From Piezodorus guildinii (Eukaryota; Arthropoda; Insecta; Hemiptera; Pentatomidae): a stretch of DNA of 64,000 bases. The number at the start of each line of letters is the position of its first letter. Within the stretch, counting starts at the first letter, position 1. The stretch lies in contig CM041292.1 in NCBI GenBank assembly GCA_023052935.1, positions 93,541,169 through 93,605,168 of the forward strand, given 5' to 3'. Positions 31,057 to 40,886 of this stretch are shown here, piece by piece. Below the pieces are notes generated by a model. It was not told the DNA's origin. It ran no database searches and saw nothing but the letters and a program-made list of their open reading frames with translations. A program made the position numbers and the translations under genes.

Positions 31057-32369
31057 TTAGGGCAGGCGTGAATGGAAACTCCTGGGTTACCACAACGATA
31101 GCAGAACAACTTACGAGGTAGCGAACATCTGGAATATACATGTGGTCCACCACAATTCCAGCAATTTAATTTCTTAGCTGTTAGAGCTGGCTGTAAGTCT
31201 TTTGAGATGTTTTTATTGTCAACGATTGATTCAGAACTATTTCTGGATCGTACTTTGGTCGATGGGGATAACCTTTCCATACAACCAACTGACTCGGTTT
31301 TCATTCGTTCGAATTCGGGATTACAATTTGATTTGTCGGCAGAAGCGTCAGAATCTGTTGGCACCGAGGAACCCGAAGGTAAAATACTATATATTCCCGA
31401 GGATTCTTTCTTATACTGCCTATTTGTAGTGGGATTCGTAAATCGGGATTTCTCTTTTCCATTCGGTTTTTCCGCTCGGCCTTCTTGAGCCATCATCTCG
31501 GAGATTCTAGATCGTTCCGTGACGAAATTTATTAAGTCCCTATAAGAGGGAATCTCAGTCGACTTTATCCGCTCTTCGAACGATCTTCTGGTCCCTGGGT
31601 CTAAATTGGTGAGGGCTAAATGAAGTTTAATGAAGTCCCCCATATCTTCGATGCCTAAAGCCGATAGGGCGGAAAAATTATTTTCATGTTCGGATAAAAA
31701 TCTTTGCAAATTATTTGCGGACGAATTGTTTAGAGGGGTGAAATCCAACACTCTTTTAATGTAAAATCGGGCTAGCCGTCTTTTATTTTGATAACGAGCA
31801 ACTACCGCATCATAGGCTAGGGAATAATTACTTTCCTCTAATGCGAACCCCGAGATAAGGGACAAAGCTTCCCCGCGTAAACTACTTCTTAGATAATGGA
31901 ATTTTCTTATGGTCGATAAAGATTTCTCTCTATGAACCATAGAATCAAAAAGAGAATAGAACTCATTCCAGTCTTCCAATTTCCCCGAGAATGTCGGTAA
32001 ATCAATTCTTGGTAGCTCCTGAGGAACAGAGTAAGTAGGGGTAGAAAAAACATCAGGTTTCTTTTCCGTGGGAGTACACGTTTTAATTAATTTATAATAA
32101 TTCGCTTTAGTGGTGTCGACTAAATCGAAAAATGAATTTTGTACAGCTGAGGTTTCGACCTTGTCCTTAGTACCCGTCACGGTTGAGTTGTATTCACGGA
32201 TTTTGGACTGGATCTTTTCAAAACGCGACTCGTAATTGACCAGCCTATCATAAACTGGTTTAAAATCAACTACTGTATCAACACTCAAGGAGTTTGATTT
32301 AGTAAAAATGTTCTGAACTGCAGCAAATATATCCTCCCGTTCCGATATCAAGACGTCGGGATTACCCAT
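31020..32369 (-). CDS. gag: Gag polyprotein with a DUF1759-like domain
   Basis: 449 aa from ATG at 32369. Gag forms the particle shell and binds genomic RNA. Around residues 120-200 it reads LPRIDLPTFSGKLEDWNEF, then FHYLRSSLRGEALSLI and YDAVVARYQNKRRL, the signature of the DUF1759 Gag domain that I associate chiefly with BEL/Pao elements rather than with Ty3/Gypsy. Two C-terminal cysteine knuckles follow: CWNCGGPHVYSRC (CX2CX4HX4C) and CYRCGNPGVSIHAC (CX2CX6HX2C, atypical). The ORF is complete and ends in the -1 overlap with pol. The leader between primer site and ATG is long. Confidence 0.9.
   Translation of the reverse strand: MGNPDVLISEREDIFAAVQNIFTKSNSLSVDTVVDFKPVYDRLVNYESRFEKIQSKIREYNSTVTGTKDKVETSAVQNSFFDLVDTTKANYYKLIKTCTPTEKKPDVFSTPTYSVPQELPRIDLPTFSGKLEDWNEFYSLFDSMVHREKSLSTIRKFHYLRSSLRGEALSLISGFALEESNYSLAYDAVVARYQNKRRLARFYIKRVLDFTPLNNSSANNLQRFLSEHENNFSALSALGIEDMGDFIKLHLALTNLDPGTRRSFEERIKSTEIPSYRDLINFVTERSRISEMMAQEGRAEKPNGKEKSRFTNPTTNRQYKKESSGIYSILPSGSSVPTDSDASADKSNCNPEFERMKTESVGCMERLSPSTKVRSRNSSESIVDNKNISKDLQPALTAKKLNCWNCGGPHVYSRCSLPRKLFCYRCGNPGVSIHACPKCTPGNGRGNRK
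31041..31047 (-). promoter_or_regulatory. Candidate -1 frameshift heptamer GGGAAAT
   Basis: In the gag frame the codons read G GGA AAT, the X XXY YYZ pattern of -1 slippery sites; after slipping they read GGG AAA in the pol frame. It sits within the 37-nt gag/pol overlap (31020-31056), and the frame offset between the ORFs is -1. No pairing structure was tested. Confidence 0.8.
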
Positions 32370-32988
32370 TATGGCAAAGCAAACAAAACGTAAAAAAATT
32401 TAAAAAACAGAAATAAACTAGCACTCTGGAAACCGATAATAGAACCAGGAGAAAATTTTCCTTTAAGATAAAATAAAATAAATTCCTACTTTAAGGCAAT
32501 TAAAATAAAAACCTGTAAAAAGATTAAACAAAATATAATTTAAATTAAATTAAACTCGGTAAGCGTCCTTTACAAATTCAAGGTACAAGTTGAATAACAG
32601 GAAAACAAAGTCTTAAAACTTATATGAACCTATCAAAACAAAAGTTTAAGAAATAAATTAATGAGACAAATAACAATTATTCTCAAACTCTAATTAATCT
32701 AAATTTTGATTAATAAGATACCTTATAAAAAACAAAAAATTATTTTGTACAAAAAATTATTTTCTCTGTTATCTAAAGTTATTTACAAAAAAAAATAAAA
32801 TATTGTTATTATAATAATAATTCTTATCAACCACAAAATTCATAATTATTAAATCTTAATTAAATACAAGTAAATAAAATCCTAATTTGAAACCTTTTAG
32901 TTTGAGATTTTAATTAAAATAAAACAGTCTAAATTTACTAAAACAGTTTAATAAACGTTACTTTTAAATAAAAAAATTTTAATCAATA

Positions 32989-33266
32989 TAGAAATATTTT
33001 GTATTAAATAACACAAGAAACTTTTACGGAAGATATATTACCATAAAAAATTAAATGTTTTCCTTCCTAATTAGAACTATATAGAAATATTTTGTCGATA
33101 CCATAAAGTTTTACGGAATATATTACAATTTTTAAAATAAAAATAAAAATAAAATGTTTTCTTCTTAATTAGAACAATATAGAAATATTTTGTCGATACA
33201 ATAAAGTTTTACGGAATATATTACAATTTTTAAAATAAAAAAAAATAAAATGTTTTCCTTCGATAC
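32989..33266 (-). repeat. Tandem ~90-100-bp repeats in the Gypsy leader
   Basis: Three consecutive units (about 32989-33077, 33078-33177 and 33178-33266) share 'agaaatattttgt', 'cttttacgga.atatatta' and 'aaatgttttc..tc'. The second and third are almost identical; the first is diverged. They lie in the untranslated leader between primer site and gag. Confidence 0.8.
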
Positions 33267-33436
33267 GATAATCATAAAAGTCTTAACTTTGTTGATGCAA
33301 TTGACTATACCTAATACCATGCTTGCGAATTACTGCAATGCAAATAGTGTCACTTAATTCTTCCAATGTATTATTCATTTCCTTTTAACAAAAAAATAAC
33401 CATTAAAGTCAGCACTTAACTTAAAAAATTGTCCAG

Positions 33437-33454
33437 GTCCCTGTTCGGGCGCCA
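33437..33454 (-). promoter_or_regulatory. Primer-binding site, tRNA-Lys type
   Basis: On the minus strand 'tggcgcccgaacagggac' begins 6 nt after the 5' LTR. It is the sequence expected for pairing with a tRNA-Lys 3' end. Confidence 0.9.
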
Positions 33455-33460
33455 TATTTT

Positions 33461-33830
33461 TGTGACATGGTTAACGGTTAAGGTCCAGGTTCTTAGAAAA
33501 TAAAATTATTAACGATCTTCTACTTTATTTCCTTTGTGGCATACAAGCATACGGCAAAACATATTCTTCGTAACACCAACGCTGGGTATCTTTTAAATAT
33601 ATATATGACGGAAGAAAATTAAATAAAAATATCCTTATACTGCTTCCTGCTAACTCGGTACTTCCATACATGGATACGTTACGAGACTTTCTACCGGAAT
33701 GGCCTAAGATCGCGGAATTCCGGTACCTCCACGGTACTTCCTAGGCGGCGACACTGTACTTTCCATATGTAGGCTCAAGTTTAAAACACCGGGCGGACGA
33801 AACCGAGCGGGAAAATTAAAACTTGTTACA
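33461..33830 (-). repeat. Gypsy 5' LTR
   Basis: Same length as, and by eye identical to, the copy at 27353-27722. It should carry the element promoter. Confidence 0.95.
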
Positions 33831-33933
33831 ATACAACTTTATAAAAAAATAAATAAATAAAAATACAACTATTAAATTTAAATAATGTAATAATTGGCTT
33901 GATAAACTCTTGTGTAGATCTACATAGTGGTAA

Positions 33934-33999
33934 CCAGTTATAAAGACCAGTACCTAGAGAACAGTCGACCACTGCTCTGTCCACCAGACCAAGCCGCCC
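33934..33999 (-). repeat. SINE family A, tRNA-like head, split by the Gypsy insertion
   Basis: 'gagaacagtcgaccactgc' and 'ctgtccaccagaccaagccg' match the head of the SINE at 60797-60856. It completes the body half at 27176-27317. Confidence 0.75.
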
Positions 34000-34477
34000 C
34001 CAAACATAAGAAAAGGGTATGACATATATAATTCCTTTACTATGAATTATTTAACTGTTATGCCCTTTATTTTCTGAAAAAATTAATGGCCAAAGATTAT
34101 ATATGTATATATATTTTATTGACAGAAAACCACTTAAAATTGTTTGTTTCATTTAATTTTTTCATTAAATTATTTTTATCTTAATTACTTAAGACGAGGT
34201 AAACTGTATATTGGGTAAGCATATATCTCTATTTGAAATAATGTTGTAATACATGGTTTCCGCGAACTCCTTCTAAACCATGCGACGGATTTTGATAAGG
34301 TTTTCACTATCAAATATATTCGCAAGAAAATACATTTAAGTTATTCTTTAAAAGGGAAAATTAGATTTTCTGTAAGCCATCACAAAATTATTTCTCAAAT
34401 ATGAACAATATTATATAATATATATAATAATATACCGTTAAGATAAAGCACAAGATTTTAGAAAAGTTAATTTGCAG

Positions 34478-34556
34478 TTTGCTTATTCATTTAACGTCTC
34501 TTTATGTTGATGTGGCAAGTTGGACGTTGCTACAGTGGAATCCCTAAATTTTGCTC
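34478..34556 (-). repeat. SINE family B, tail fragment
   Basis: 'ttcatttaacgtctctttat' and 'cgttgctacagtggaatccc' match the tail of the SINE at 39895-40182. Confidence 0.6.
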
Positions 34557-34863
34557 ATCCAGTTTCTCGCCGACAGTATTTTCTCAAAGTAGTCCTATTC
34601 CGCACTTTCAATACTCGAAATCCATTCTACATTCTTGACCTAATCATCCCATGTTCATCGATACCTTCGTTTAACACAAGATCCCAGCCCACTAACCTCT
34701 GTTTTCCTTCTAATCAAACATCATCCTTTAAAACTCTGTTAGTTTGCGTGCCACCTCTCTTTGGGAACTTCATACCTACCTCTATACGCAAAGCATCTTC
34801 TTTAACTTCATTTAAAAACAAATTATTCCATCATCTCCTCAGTAATCAATATTCCGAATAATT
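34557..34863 (+). pseudogene. LINE reverse transcriptase C-terminal fragment (L2/Daphne-like)
   Basis: One open frame reads RRQYFLKVVLFRTFNTRNPF, ILDLIIP, then SSFKTLLVCVPPLFGNFIPTSI and SLTSFKNKLFHHLL to a stop at 34859-34861. This pattern (an RR-x-FL start, ILDL, a V-P-LW-like segment, then an SL-x-x-FK-x-x-L terminus) is the C-terminal end of L2/Daphne/CR1-group reverse transcriptase ORFs. It lacks all catalytic motifs. Clade assignment is from memory and only approximate. Confidence 0.6.
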
Positions 34864-35208
34864 GTATAAAAAGTAAGAATAATAGTCATATTCCACTCTA
34901 AAATGAGGAACACTATAAATATGTCAACAAAAACATTTTTTTTCTTCTTTTTATGATTTTGTGATATTAGTGAGAAGTACAATTATAATAACTCAACATA
35001 TACTTATGTTTAATATAATATAAACATTTATACACTATTTTCGTTGTTTTTACTACTTTATAAATAATGTAAGTAGTAGTTGTATTTTGTACAAGTAATC
35101 GCATTCACTACTTTTATAAATAATATAAGTATAGCCTTAATTTTGTTTTTGTAATGTTTTTATTACTATCTTATTACACAAGACTCAGTTTTTGTACTTT
35201 CCTGTTGT

Positions 35209-37338
35209 AACCGTAATCCTGACATCCTCGACTTCTTCATCCACTGCGGATTAGGCTCCCTGAACTATTCCGTAACTCGCCTTGATGAACTATCCTCTGA
35301 TCATAGTCCATTAATCCTAAATGTATCCATAACTCCTATTCCGAAACCTTTCCCACCGTCATTCATTAGAGGCCCTGTCAACTGGAACCTCTTCCGCGAA
35401 ATCCTTACCAATGATATTGACCTCAGAGTACCTCTCAAAACCCAAACTGACCTAGATGATGCCTTATTTTCCTTTACAACCACAATTCAACAAGCTGCCT
35501 GGACTGCCTCCTCTCCCAAACAATCCCAAAGAATTCCTAACAAAAGCCATTTACCACAACACCTGAAGGACCTCATCAACACCAAACGCCGAGCCAGATC
35601 ATTATGGCAACGCACCCGCCACCCAGAAGATCGCCGCTCTTACAACTTTCTTTGTAGAAAATTAAAGCGGGAGTTGGCGATATTCCGTTCCCAATCCTAC
35701 AATTCCTACCTCTCCTCTCTCTCGACTCGTGACAATTCCCTATGGAATGTCACGAAGAGAATTCTAAAATCCCACACCATTTCCCACCCTCTTCGGCGCT
35801 GTGATAGTTCCTGGGCTGCTTCCGACAAGGATAAAGCCGAGGAATTCGCGCAGCACCTTTCCAAAGTTTTCACTCCTCATCCTGAGCTCAATCCAACCCA
35901 TACTGCAACAGTTGAAGAGTTCCTTATGTCACCAATACCACTATCCTTACCACCTAAAGCAGTTAATCCATCTGAGGTTAAATATCTTCTTAAAAAGCTT
36001 CCTCTCCGTAAATCCCCAGGATACGACCTCCTTACTCCTCAGATCTTAAGACAACTTCCTCCCAAAGCCATTACATTTCTTGCATATCTCTATAACTGTA
36101 TCCTACGCACTACCTATTTCCCTCTCATATGGAAACATTCAACTATCATCCTTTTCCTAAAACCAGGCAAACCTTCCCACAGCACTTCATCTTACAGACC
36201 AATTAGCCTGCTCCCGATCCTCTCCAAAATCTTCGAAAAACTCCTATTAAAACGAATCCTAGCCAAATTTCACAATTTTCCTTCACATCAGTTTGGATTT
36301 CGTCCTCAACATTCCACGGTTCACCAAGGACTCCGAGTTGTAGACCACATTTCCTCCGCCCTTGAGTGCAAGGAGTATTGTTCGGGTGCCTTTCTGGACA
36401 TAGCTCAAGCTTTTGACCGGGTGTGGCACCCGGGACTGCTCTTTAAGCTCAAAACCCATTTACCTCAATCCTTATACCTAATCCTCCGATCCTATTTATC
36501 AAACCGCTCCTTCCGAGTTCGCAGTGGTTCCGAATTTTCCAAACATTATACTGTTGAGGCCGGTGTTCCTCAAGGCAGCGTCTTAGGACCCGTCCTCTAC
36601 ATCCTCTACACCGCCGATATTCCTACCGATCCCGATACCTTTCTGGCAACATTTGCTGATGATACCGCCATTTTGTCATCCAATTCCGATCCTGAAGCAG
36701 CATCGCTAAATCTCCAAAAGCATCTTTCCCTTGTCGAAGACTGGTGCAATGCTTGGCGCATTAAGGTGAACGAAAGCAAATGCACTCACGACACATTCAC
36801 CCTTCGACGCAAATCCTGTCCAACGGTTAATTTCAATTCCATACCGCTTCCTTCCTCAGACACAGTCCGGTATCTCGGCTTTTTACTAGACAAAAGACTG
36901 ACGTGGAACCCACATACAAGACTCAAAAGAAAAGAACTCAACCGCAGATTCGGCCAGTTATACAGACTACTAAACAGAAAATCTCATCTTACTGTTGACA
37001 ACAAATTACTAATATACAAGACAGTACTGAAACCTATATGGACCTACGGACTTGAACTGTGGGGGACAGCTAAACTTTCTAACATCAAACGCATCCAATC
37101 CTTCCAATCCAAAGTCCTCCGAACAATAGTTAATGCTCCTTATTACGTTACCAACTGTACCCTACACCATGACCTTAATATTCCGTTTGTTTTAGACCTG
37201 GTACCATCCAAATTTTCCAAATTTCATCAGAACCTTACTCATCATCCTAACCCTCTAGCGCAATCCCTATCCAGCACCACCCATCCCTACAATCCTCCTC
37301 GAAGATTGAAACGGCAGTGGCCACGAGACCTATTGTAA
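35209..37338 (+). CDS. Jockey-clade ORF2 remnant: endonuclease end plus full reverse transcriptase
   Basis: The frame is open from upstream of the junction to the stop at 37336-37338. It begins with the end of the endonuclease domain (RNPDILDFF, then LSSDHSPLILNV with the conserved SDH). The reverse transcriptase follows: SYRPISLLPILSKIFEKLL, GAFLDIAQAFDRVWHPGLL (catalytic Asp), AGVPQGSVLGPVLYILY and FADDTAIL (catalytic Asp pair). Then come the thumb, with WCNAWRIKVNESK and VRYLGFLLDKRLTW, and the C-terminal IWTYGLELWGTAKLSNIKR and RRLKRQWPRDLL. No RNase H is present, as is usual for Jockey. There is no start ATG at the natural position because the 5' part, including most of the endonuclease, is missing. 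Confidence 0.9.
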   Translation, partial: NRNPDILDFFIHCGLGSLNYSVTRLDELSSDHSPLILNVSITPIPKPFPPSFIRGPVNWNLFREILTNDIDLRVPLKTQTDLDDALFSFTTTIQQAAWTASSPKQSQRIPNKSHLPQHLKDLINTKRRARSLWQRTRHPEDRRSYNFLCRKLKRELAIFRSQSYNSYLSSLSTRDNSLWNVTKRILKSHTISHPLRRCDSSWAASDKDKAEEFAQHLSKVFTPHPELNPTHTATVEEFLMSPIPLSLPPKAVNPSEVKYLLKKLPLRKSPGYDLLTPQILRQLPPKAITFLAYLYNCILRTTYFPLIWKHSTIILFLKPGKPSHSTSSYRPISLLPILSKIFEKLLLKRILAKFHNFPSHQFGFRPQHSTVHQGLRVVDHISSALECKEYCSGAFLDIAQAFDRVWHPGLLFKLKTHLPQSLYLILRSYLSNRSFRVRSGSEFSKHYTVEAGVPQGSVLGPVLYILYTADIPTDPDTFLATFADDTAILSSNSDPEAASLNLQKHLSLVEDWCNAWRIKVNESKCTHDTFTLRRKSCPTVNFNSIPLPSSDTVRYLGFLLDKRLTWNPHTRLKRKELNRRFGQLYRLLNRKSHLTVDNKLLIYKTVLKPIWTYGLELWGTAKLSNIKRIQSFQSKVLRTIVNAPYYVTNCTLHHDLNIPFVLDLVPSKFSKFHQNLTHHPNPLAQSLSSTTHPYNPPRRLKRQWPRDLL

Positions 37339-37806
37339 ACATTTAAATTGGAGTTCTGACAATGGTCAGATCCTCCACTCATGTACGGTATGTTTGTGGC
37401 TACAGCGCCCTGACTCAGCCTCCACTGGCTCAGACCAGTGATGCGGCTGAGATAGAGGCGCTGGGATCTCTTGGATTCCGCTTTTTCCTCCACAAGTGGA
37501 GGGAAAAGCGCTTGCTGGGGTCCCTTAGCAATTGTATATATTGTATATAGTTATGATTGTGGGTAAGATGTTTATTTATTTGCCAACTTTTTATTTATCT
37601 CAATAATAGGTTTTTGTTTCGATTTGTTTTGTTTTTTATTTATTATTATTAATTTATTGTATATATATGAATTTATTTATGTTATATTTTATGTAATTTG
37701 ACCATTATTATTATTTTCTGTATATATAGTATGAATGTGGTCTCCTATCAATATTATTATTGTTCATTTTGTAACAAATTGTAATATATCTCAATAAAAA
37801 AAAAAT
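35209..37806 (+). mobile_element. Jockey-clade LINE, 5'-truncated, reverse transcriptase ORF intact
   Basis: The element runs from within the endonuclease to a short poly(A) at 37794-37805. Direct repeats 'tcctgttgt' flank it (35200-35208 and 37810-37818), though 'tcaa' separates the poly(A) from the right copy, so the duplication is provisional. The 3' UTR (37339-37793) provided the pattern for two orphan tails at 4045-4177 and 45503-45671. Confidence 0.75.
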
Positions 37807-37989
37807 CAATCCTGTTGTTCTTAGGGGAAAGAAGGTGTCAGAATAAAATGCATTTTTCTTTCTTTCTTTCTATATGACACGTATCTATTTGCTAAAATTA
37901 TGAATAAATAGGACATACAAATTATTATGTAAAATGTAAATATATTTAAATTACGCTTCTAATATTGACATATATTACTTTAAATTGAT
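37807..37989. other. A+T-rich spacer
   Basis: No feature seen beyond a short (TTTC)n stretch near 37856-37871. Confidence 0.5.
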
Positions 37990-38275
37990 TTACTAAAAGG
38001 AATTAGTCCGGTAGGTCGGTCGGTGAACGAAACAATTGAGTAGTTTCAACAGTTTATTTTTGTCAACGTTTCGACACCCATTGTGGGTCATCATCAGGGC
38101 GTGTTGTTGGCGAATGGAAACGCAATTATTTAATCTTCAATTCAGTTTCCATTCTGCTACAACATGCCCTGATGAAGACCTACAATGGGTGTCGAAACGT
38201 TGGCAAAAAATAATCTGTTGAAACTACTCAATTGTTTCATTCACCACCGTCACCCGGTCTAATTCCTTTTAGTAA
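37990..38275. mobile_element. Foldback element with ~110-bp inverted arms
   Basis: 'ttactaaaaggaattag' at 37990 is mirrored at 38259-38275; the arms also share 'caattgagtagtttcaacag'. Each arm carries CTGATGA, a GACC...GGTGTC hairpin and GAAAC, pointing outward: minus 38068-38097, plus 38169-38198. No coding function. The predicted peptide across it is a by-product. Confidence 0.85.
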
Positions 38276-39084
38276 TTCTCAACGGTTAACTAATTATATC
38301 CACTTAAATTGATTTACATAAACATTATATGTTGACCTAATTTATTTATTTTTCGTTTTATTTCATTTTAGTCTTGAAGATAGGAATAAAACCTCAAAAT
38401 ATCGACTATGTATTAAAAAGTGACTGAAAGAATTAAATACTTATTTCAATTTAGCAATATATAAAAAAAAATTGAGATATTTATTTCAGTGTTGAAATAT
38501 TGACTGGCACTATCCTCCACGTGATATTCTTGCGAAGGAAATCCCTAGGAGCGATGGCGGGATGGAGGAAGAAGGAAGAGGATACCGAAAGAAGGAAAGG
38601 ACTTTATTCTTTATAACATTTGGGCTGAGGCGGGGATAGAGATGTCATATAGGCCGGCTTAGAGCGGGGATTGCGGTCGCCCCCTGAGATGACCGGGCTG
38701 GGGGGCTTAGCCCCTTATTAGGCCCCCCCTGGCCGTATTAAAAGATGAAGGGGGGAGGAAAGGTGAAATTGCCCCCCGCAGATCGATATGGGCCGGGAGA
38801 GCTGTAGCAAATTGAATCCTCGGCCACAGGACCCTTCTGCTACACTGTACCTTGTTAGGCGTCCTCAACAGGCAGCCCTCTTCCCAGCCCCAGCTCCTCC
38901 CTCTCCATCTAATCAAGTGGCTACCGGCCAACTTTTAATTAGAATTTACTCCTTCAGCTCTAGTCTGACTTGATCAAATTAGTATTTTTCCAATGTTGGA
39001 TACGGAAAGAGTCAAATTATTTGGATGCTGTTTGCAAACATTTGATGGGTCTTTTCAGCATGGAATAGGGAAGCTTCCAGTTTT
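38276..39084. other. Unassigned sequence with a G+C-rich patch
   Basis: Positions ~38520-38960 are clearly richer in G+C than the surroundings, with homopurine and homopyrimidine runs. No ORF with family resemblance; it may be an unidentified repeat or a host exon remnant. Confidence 0.4.
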
Positions 39085-39545
39085 TTAACACTAAACCTAC
39101 CACTACCGTTCAAATTGACCGTTTTCAAACTTTTTGTAAAACTTAGACTCTTTTGAAGGTTATAATACCGTTATCAAACTGTATGACAATTCTTAGAATA
39201 TGAGTATAATATTTTCTTCACTCTTTACTTTTAGTTGTTTTTTCTATATTCGCAAAGAAAAAATCTTATGTGTGGCCTAACTACCGCTGTCGGTCATTAT
39301 GACCGGTGGCAAAAAATGTTATACAGTTATCTCAGAGAAAATTTGTTTACAATTATCTCAGAGTAGCATTCAATTGAAAAGAGTATTGATTACAGTCTGA
39401 AGTAGTGCACTTCTAAAGAGTTTCTTATGCAATTTTTTCTACAATTGTTTATTTGAAGGAGATAAGGTAAAGTATCAAAACAAGGATGTAAATTGGTTAT
39501 TCCTTATATAGTGTAATAATCTCTTGTAGACATTTACCCTAAAAA

Positions 39546-39819
39546 TGTCAAAGGATGAAAACATTTCTAGGCAGAAATTTTTGTTCCAGTTAGCTCAGAA
39601 CTCAGCGATGCATATACAAAATTCGAAGAAAAAAAGCTTTTACCAACACCGTCCACAAGTTCCGATTTGTGCGTACGAAAAACTTGCCAAATAAAATTTT
39701 GTAAAGATTATAAAACAACAAAAATCTGTTCGAAGTACGAAAAATATGTTTGCGGCAAATGCACATTTCAGACTAAAATTATTCGTAAACAATGTGAGGA
39801 ATTCGAAGAAGTCGAATAA
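39546..39819 (+). pseudogene. piggyBac transposase C-terminal cysteine-rich domain (remnant)
   Basis: After ISRQKFLFQLAQ there is one frame change, then EEKKLLPTPSTSSDLC, and a Cys-rich tail with CVRKTC, KFCKD, KICSKYEKYVCGKC and RKQCEEF to a TAA at 39817-39819. Spaced cysteines with a YVCGKC-type segment are typical of the zinc-binding C-terminus of piggyBac-type transposases, which binds DNA ends. The DDD catalytic core is absent, so the element is non-autonomous. Confidence 0.65.
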
Positions 39820-39894
39820 GTATATTATGTATGCATAACATTCTGAATCAAAATTTAATTTTATTCGTTTTTTATAAAGAATTTTAGTAATTTG

Positions 39895-40182
39895 TTTGTT
39901 TGTTTATTCGTTTAACGTCACTTTATGCTACTATGGCTAATCGGACGATGCTACAGTGGAAGTCCTAAATTTGGCCTATCCAGGTTTTATTAGAATAGGG
40001 ATTTTTAACGAGTACCTGACATCGCACAGGCTCGGGGGCACCTTTTAAAGTCCCCTCCGAAGGACGCCATAACTAAGGATTTTTTACTCCCATTAAAAAA
40101 TCCTAGGGCCACCCGCAGCTTTGAACCCGCAACCTTTGGCACGGAAAGCTGTTATGTTAGCTACTACGCTATGGGTGACCCC
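39895..40182 (-). repeat. SINE family B inside the piggyBac relic
   Basis: The copy is full length. On the minus strand the head carries 'tagtagctaacataac' and 'gcgggttcaaagctgc'; the body has 'ccttcggaggggac', 'atgtcaggtactcgttaaaa' and 'aacctggataggcc'; the tail is 'agtgacgttaaacg' with 'aaacaaacaaac'. Matches 13795-14097 throughout. Confidence 0.85.
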
Positions 40183-40353
40183 TAATTTCAGAAATTATAT
40201 AGAAATAATTTGGACGAAATTTCATGAAAATTCGTTATTTTATATACATTTAGCCACAAATCAACCATTATCTGCACTGAATAATAAAATCGATAACCTT
40301 TTTAATTACCGGTCAATTTGACCGCGCGCGATAGGAATAGGTGTACGAAAATT

Positions 40354-40738
40354 GAGACGTTGATTTCCAAAAGGTACTATATCAATTCTAGGAAATTTTA
40401 CAGGAAGTGCCAAAATCTCTTGTTATTATATTAATAAACCAGCTAAATTGATTCTTTTCGCATTAAAACATAGAATTGTTTTTTTTTACTATATTAATAA
40501 AACCATAATAGAGTTATGAAACAAAATGCTGTAGTATGATTTAGAACGAAACTAAGTGTGTAATTAGTACCTTAAAAAATGAATAGCATTTCTAAATCGC
40601 TTTATTAATGGACTTGAGTGTTCATTAGATACAATCAAATTTAAGATTCAGATAAAACTAAATGAGGAGAATATAAATATGTAAAAATATCAATTTCGTA
40701 AAAAATGTCCTTTAGTACCTTTTGGAAATCAACGTCTC
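40354..40738. mobile_element. MITE family M, 385 bp, uninterrupted
   Basis: Perfect ~25-bp inverted ends starting 'gagacgttgatttccaaaag', flanked by AATT on both sides (40350-40353 and 40739-40742). It lies in the right end of the piggyBac relic and is the reference for the interrupted copy at 3896-4417. No ORF. Confidence 0.9.
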
Positions 40739-40886
40739 AATTGTCGATAGGTTTAGTGTTCATAATATACTAGTCGTTACCTAGTAGGTTCTGAAGCGTA
40801 ATGAAACCAATCCATACAAAATATTTTATTTAACACCAAAGAGAATTATTCGATAAACGTTTCATTCCTAATTGCTTAATATAAAA

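Larger units (their letters stand above)
27353..33830 (-). mobile_element. Complete Ty3/Gypsy LTR retrotransposon
   Basis: Two 370-bp LTRs (27353-27722 and 33461-33830) bound the element, and ATAC flanks both sides (27349-27352, 33831-33834). Read on the minus strand the order is LTR, Lys-tRNA-type primer-binding site, ~1.07-kb leader, gag, pol in -1 frame (protease, reverse transcriptase, RNase H, integrase), polypurine tract, LTR. No envelope ORF is present. I read no difference between the LTRs, so insertion should be recent. Both long ORFs are intact. It lies inside a SINE. Confidence 0.95.
39089..40758 (+). mobile_element. piggyBac-like transposon relic with two later insertions
   Basis: Left end 'cactaaacctac' follows TTAA (39085-39088). 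Right end 'gataggtttagtg' (ending 40758) is followed by TTCA, a one-base decay of TTAA. Subterminal palindromes 'gttcaaattgaccg' (39107) and 'ggtcaatttgaccg' (40310), plus 'cggtcattatgaccgg' (39291), support paired ends. A transposase C-terminal remnant lies at 39546-39819. A SINE (39895-40182) and a MITE (40354-40738) sit inside. Confidence 0.8.

Noticed and set aside
29471..31488. Several plus-strand ORFs across the Gypsy element
   Set aside because: They are shadows of gag and pol on the minus strand.
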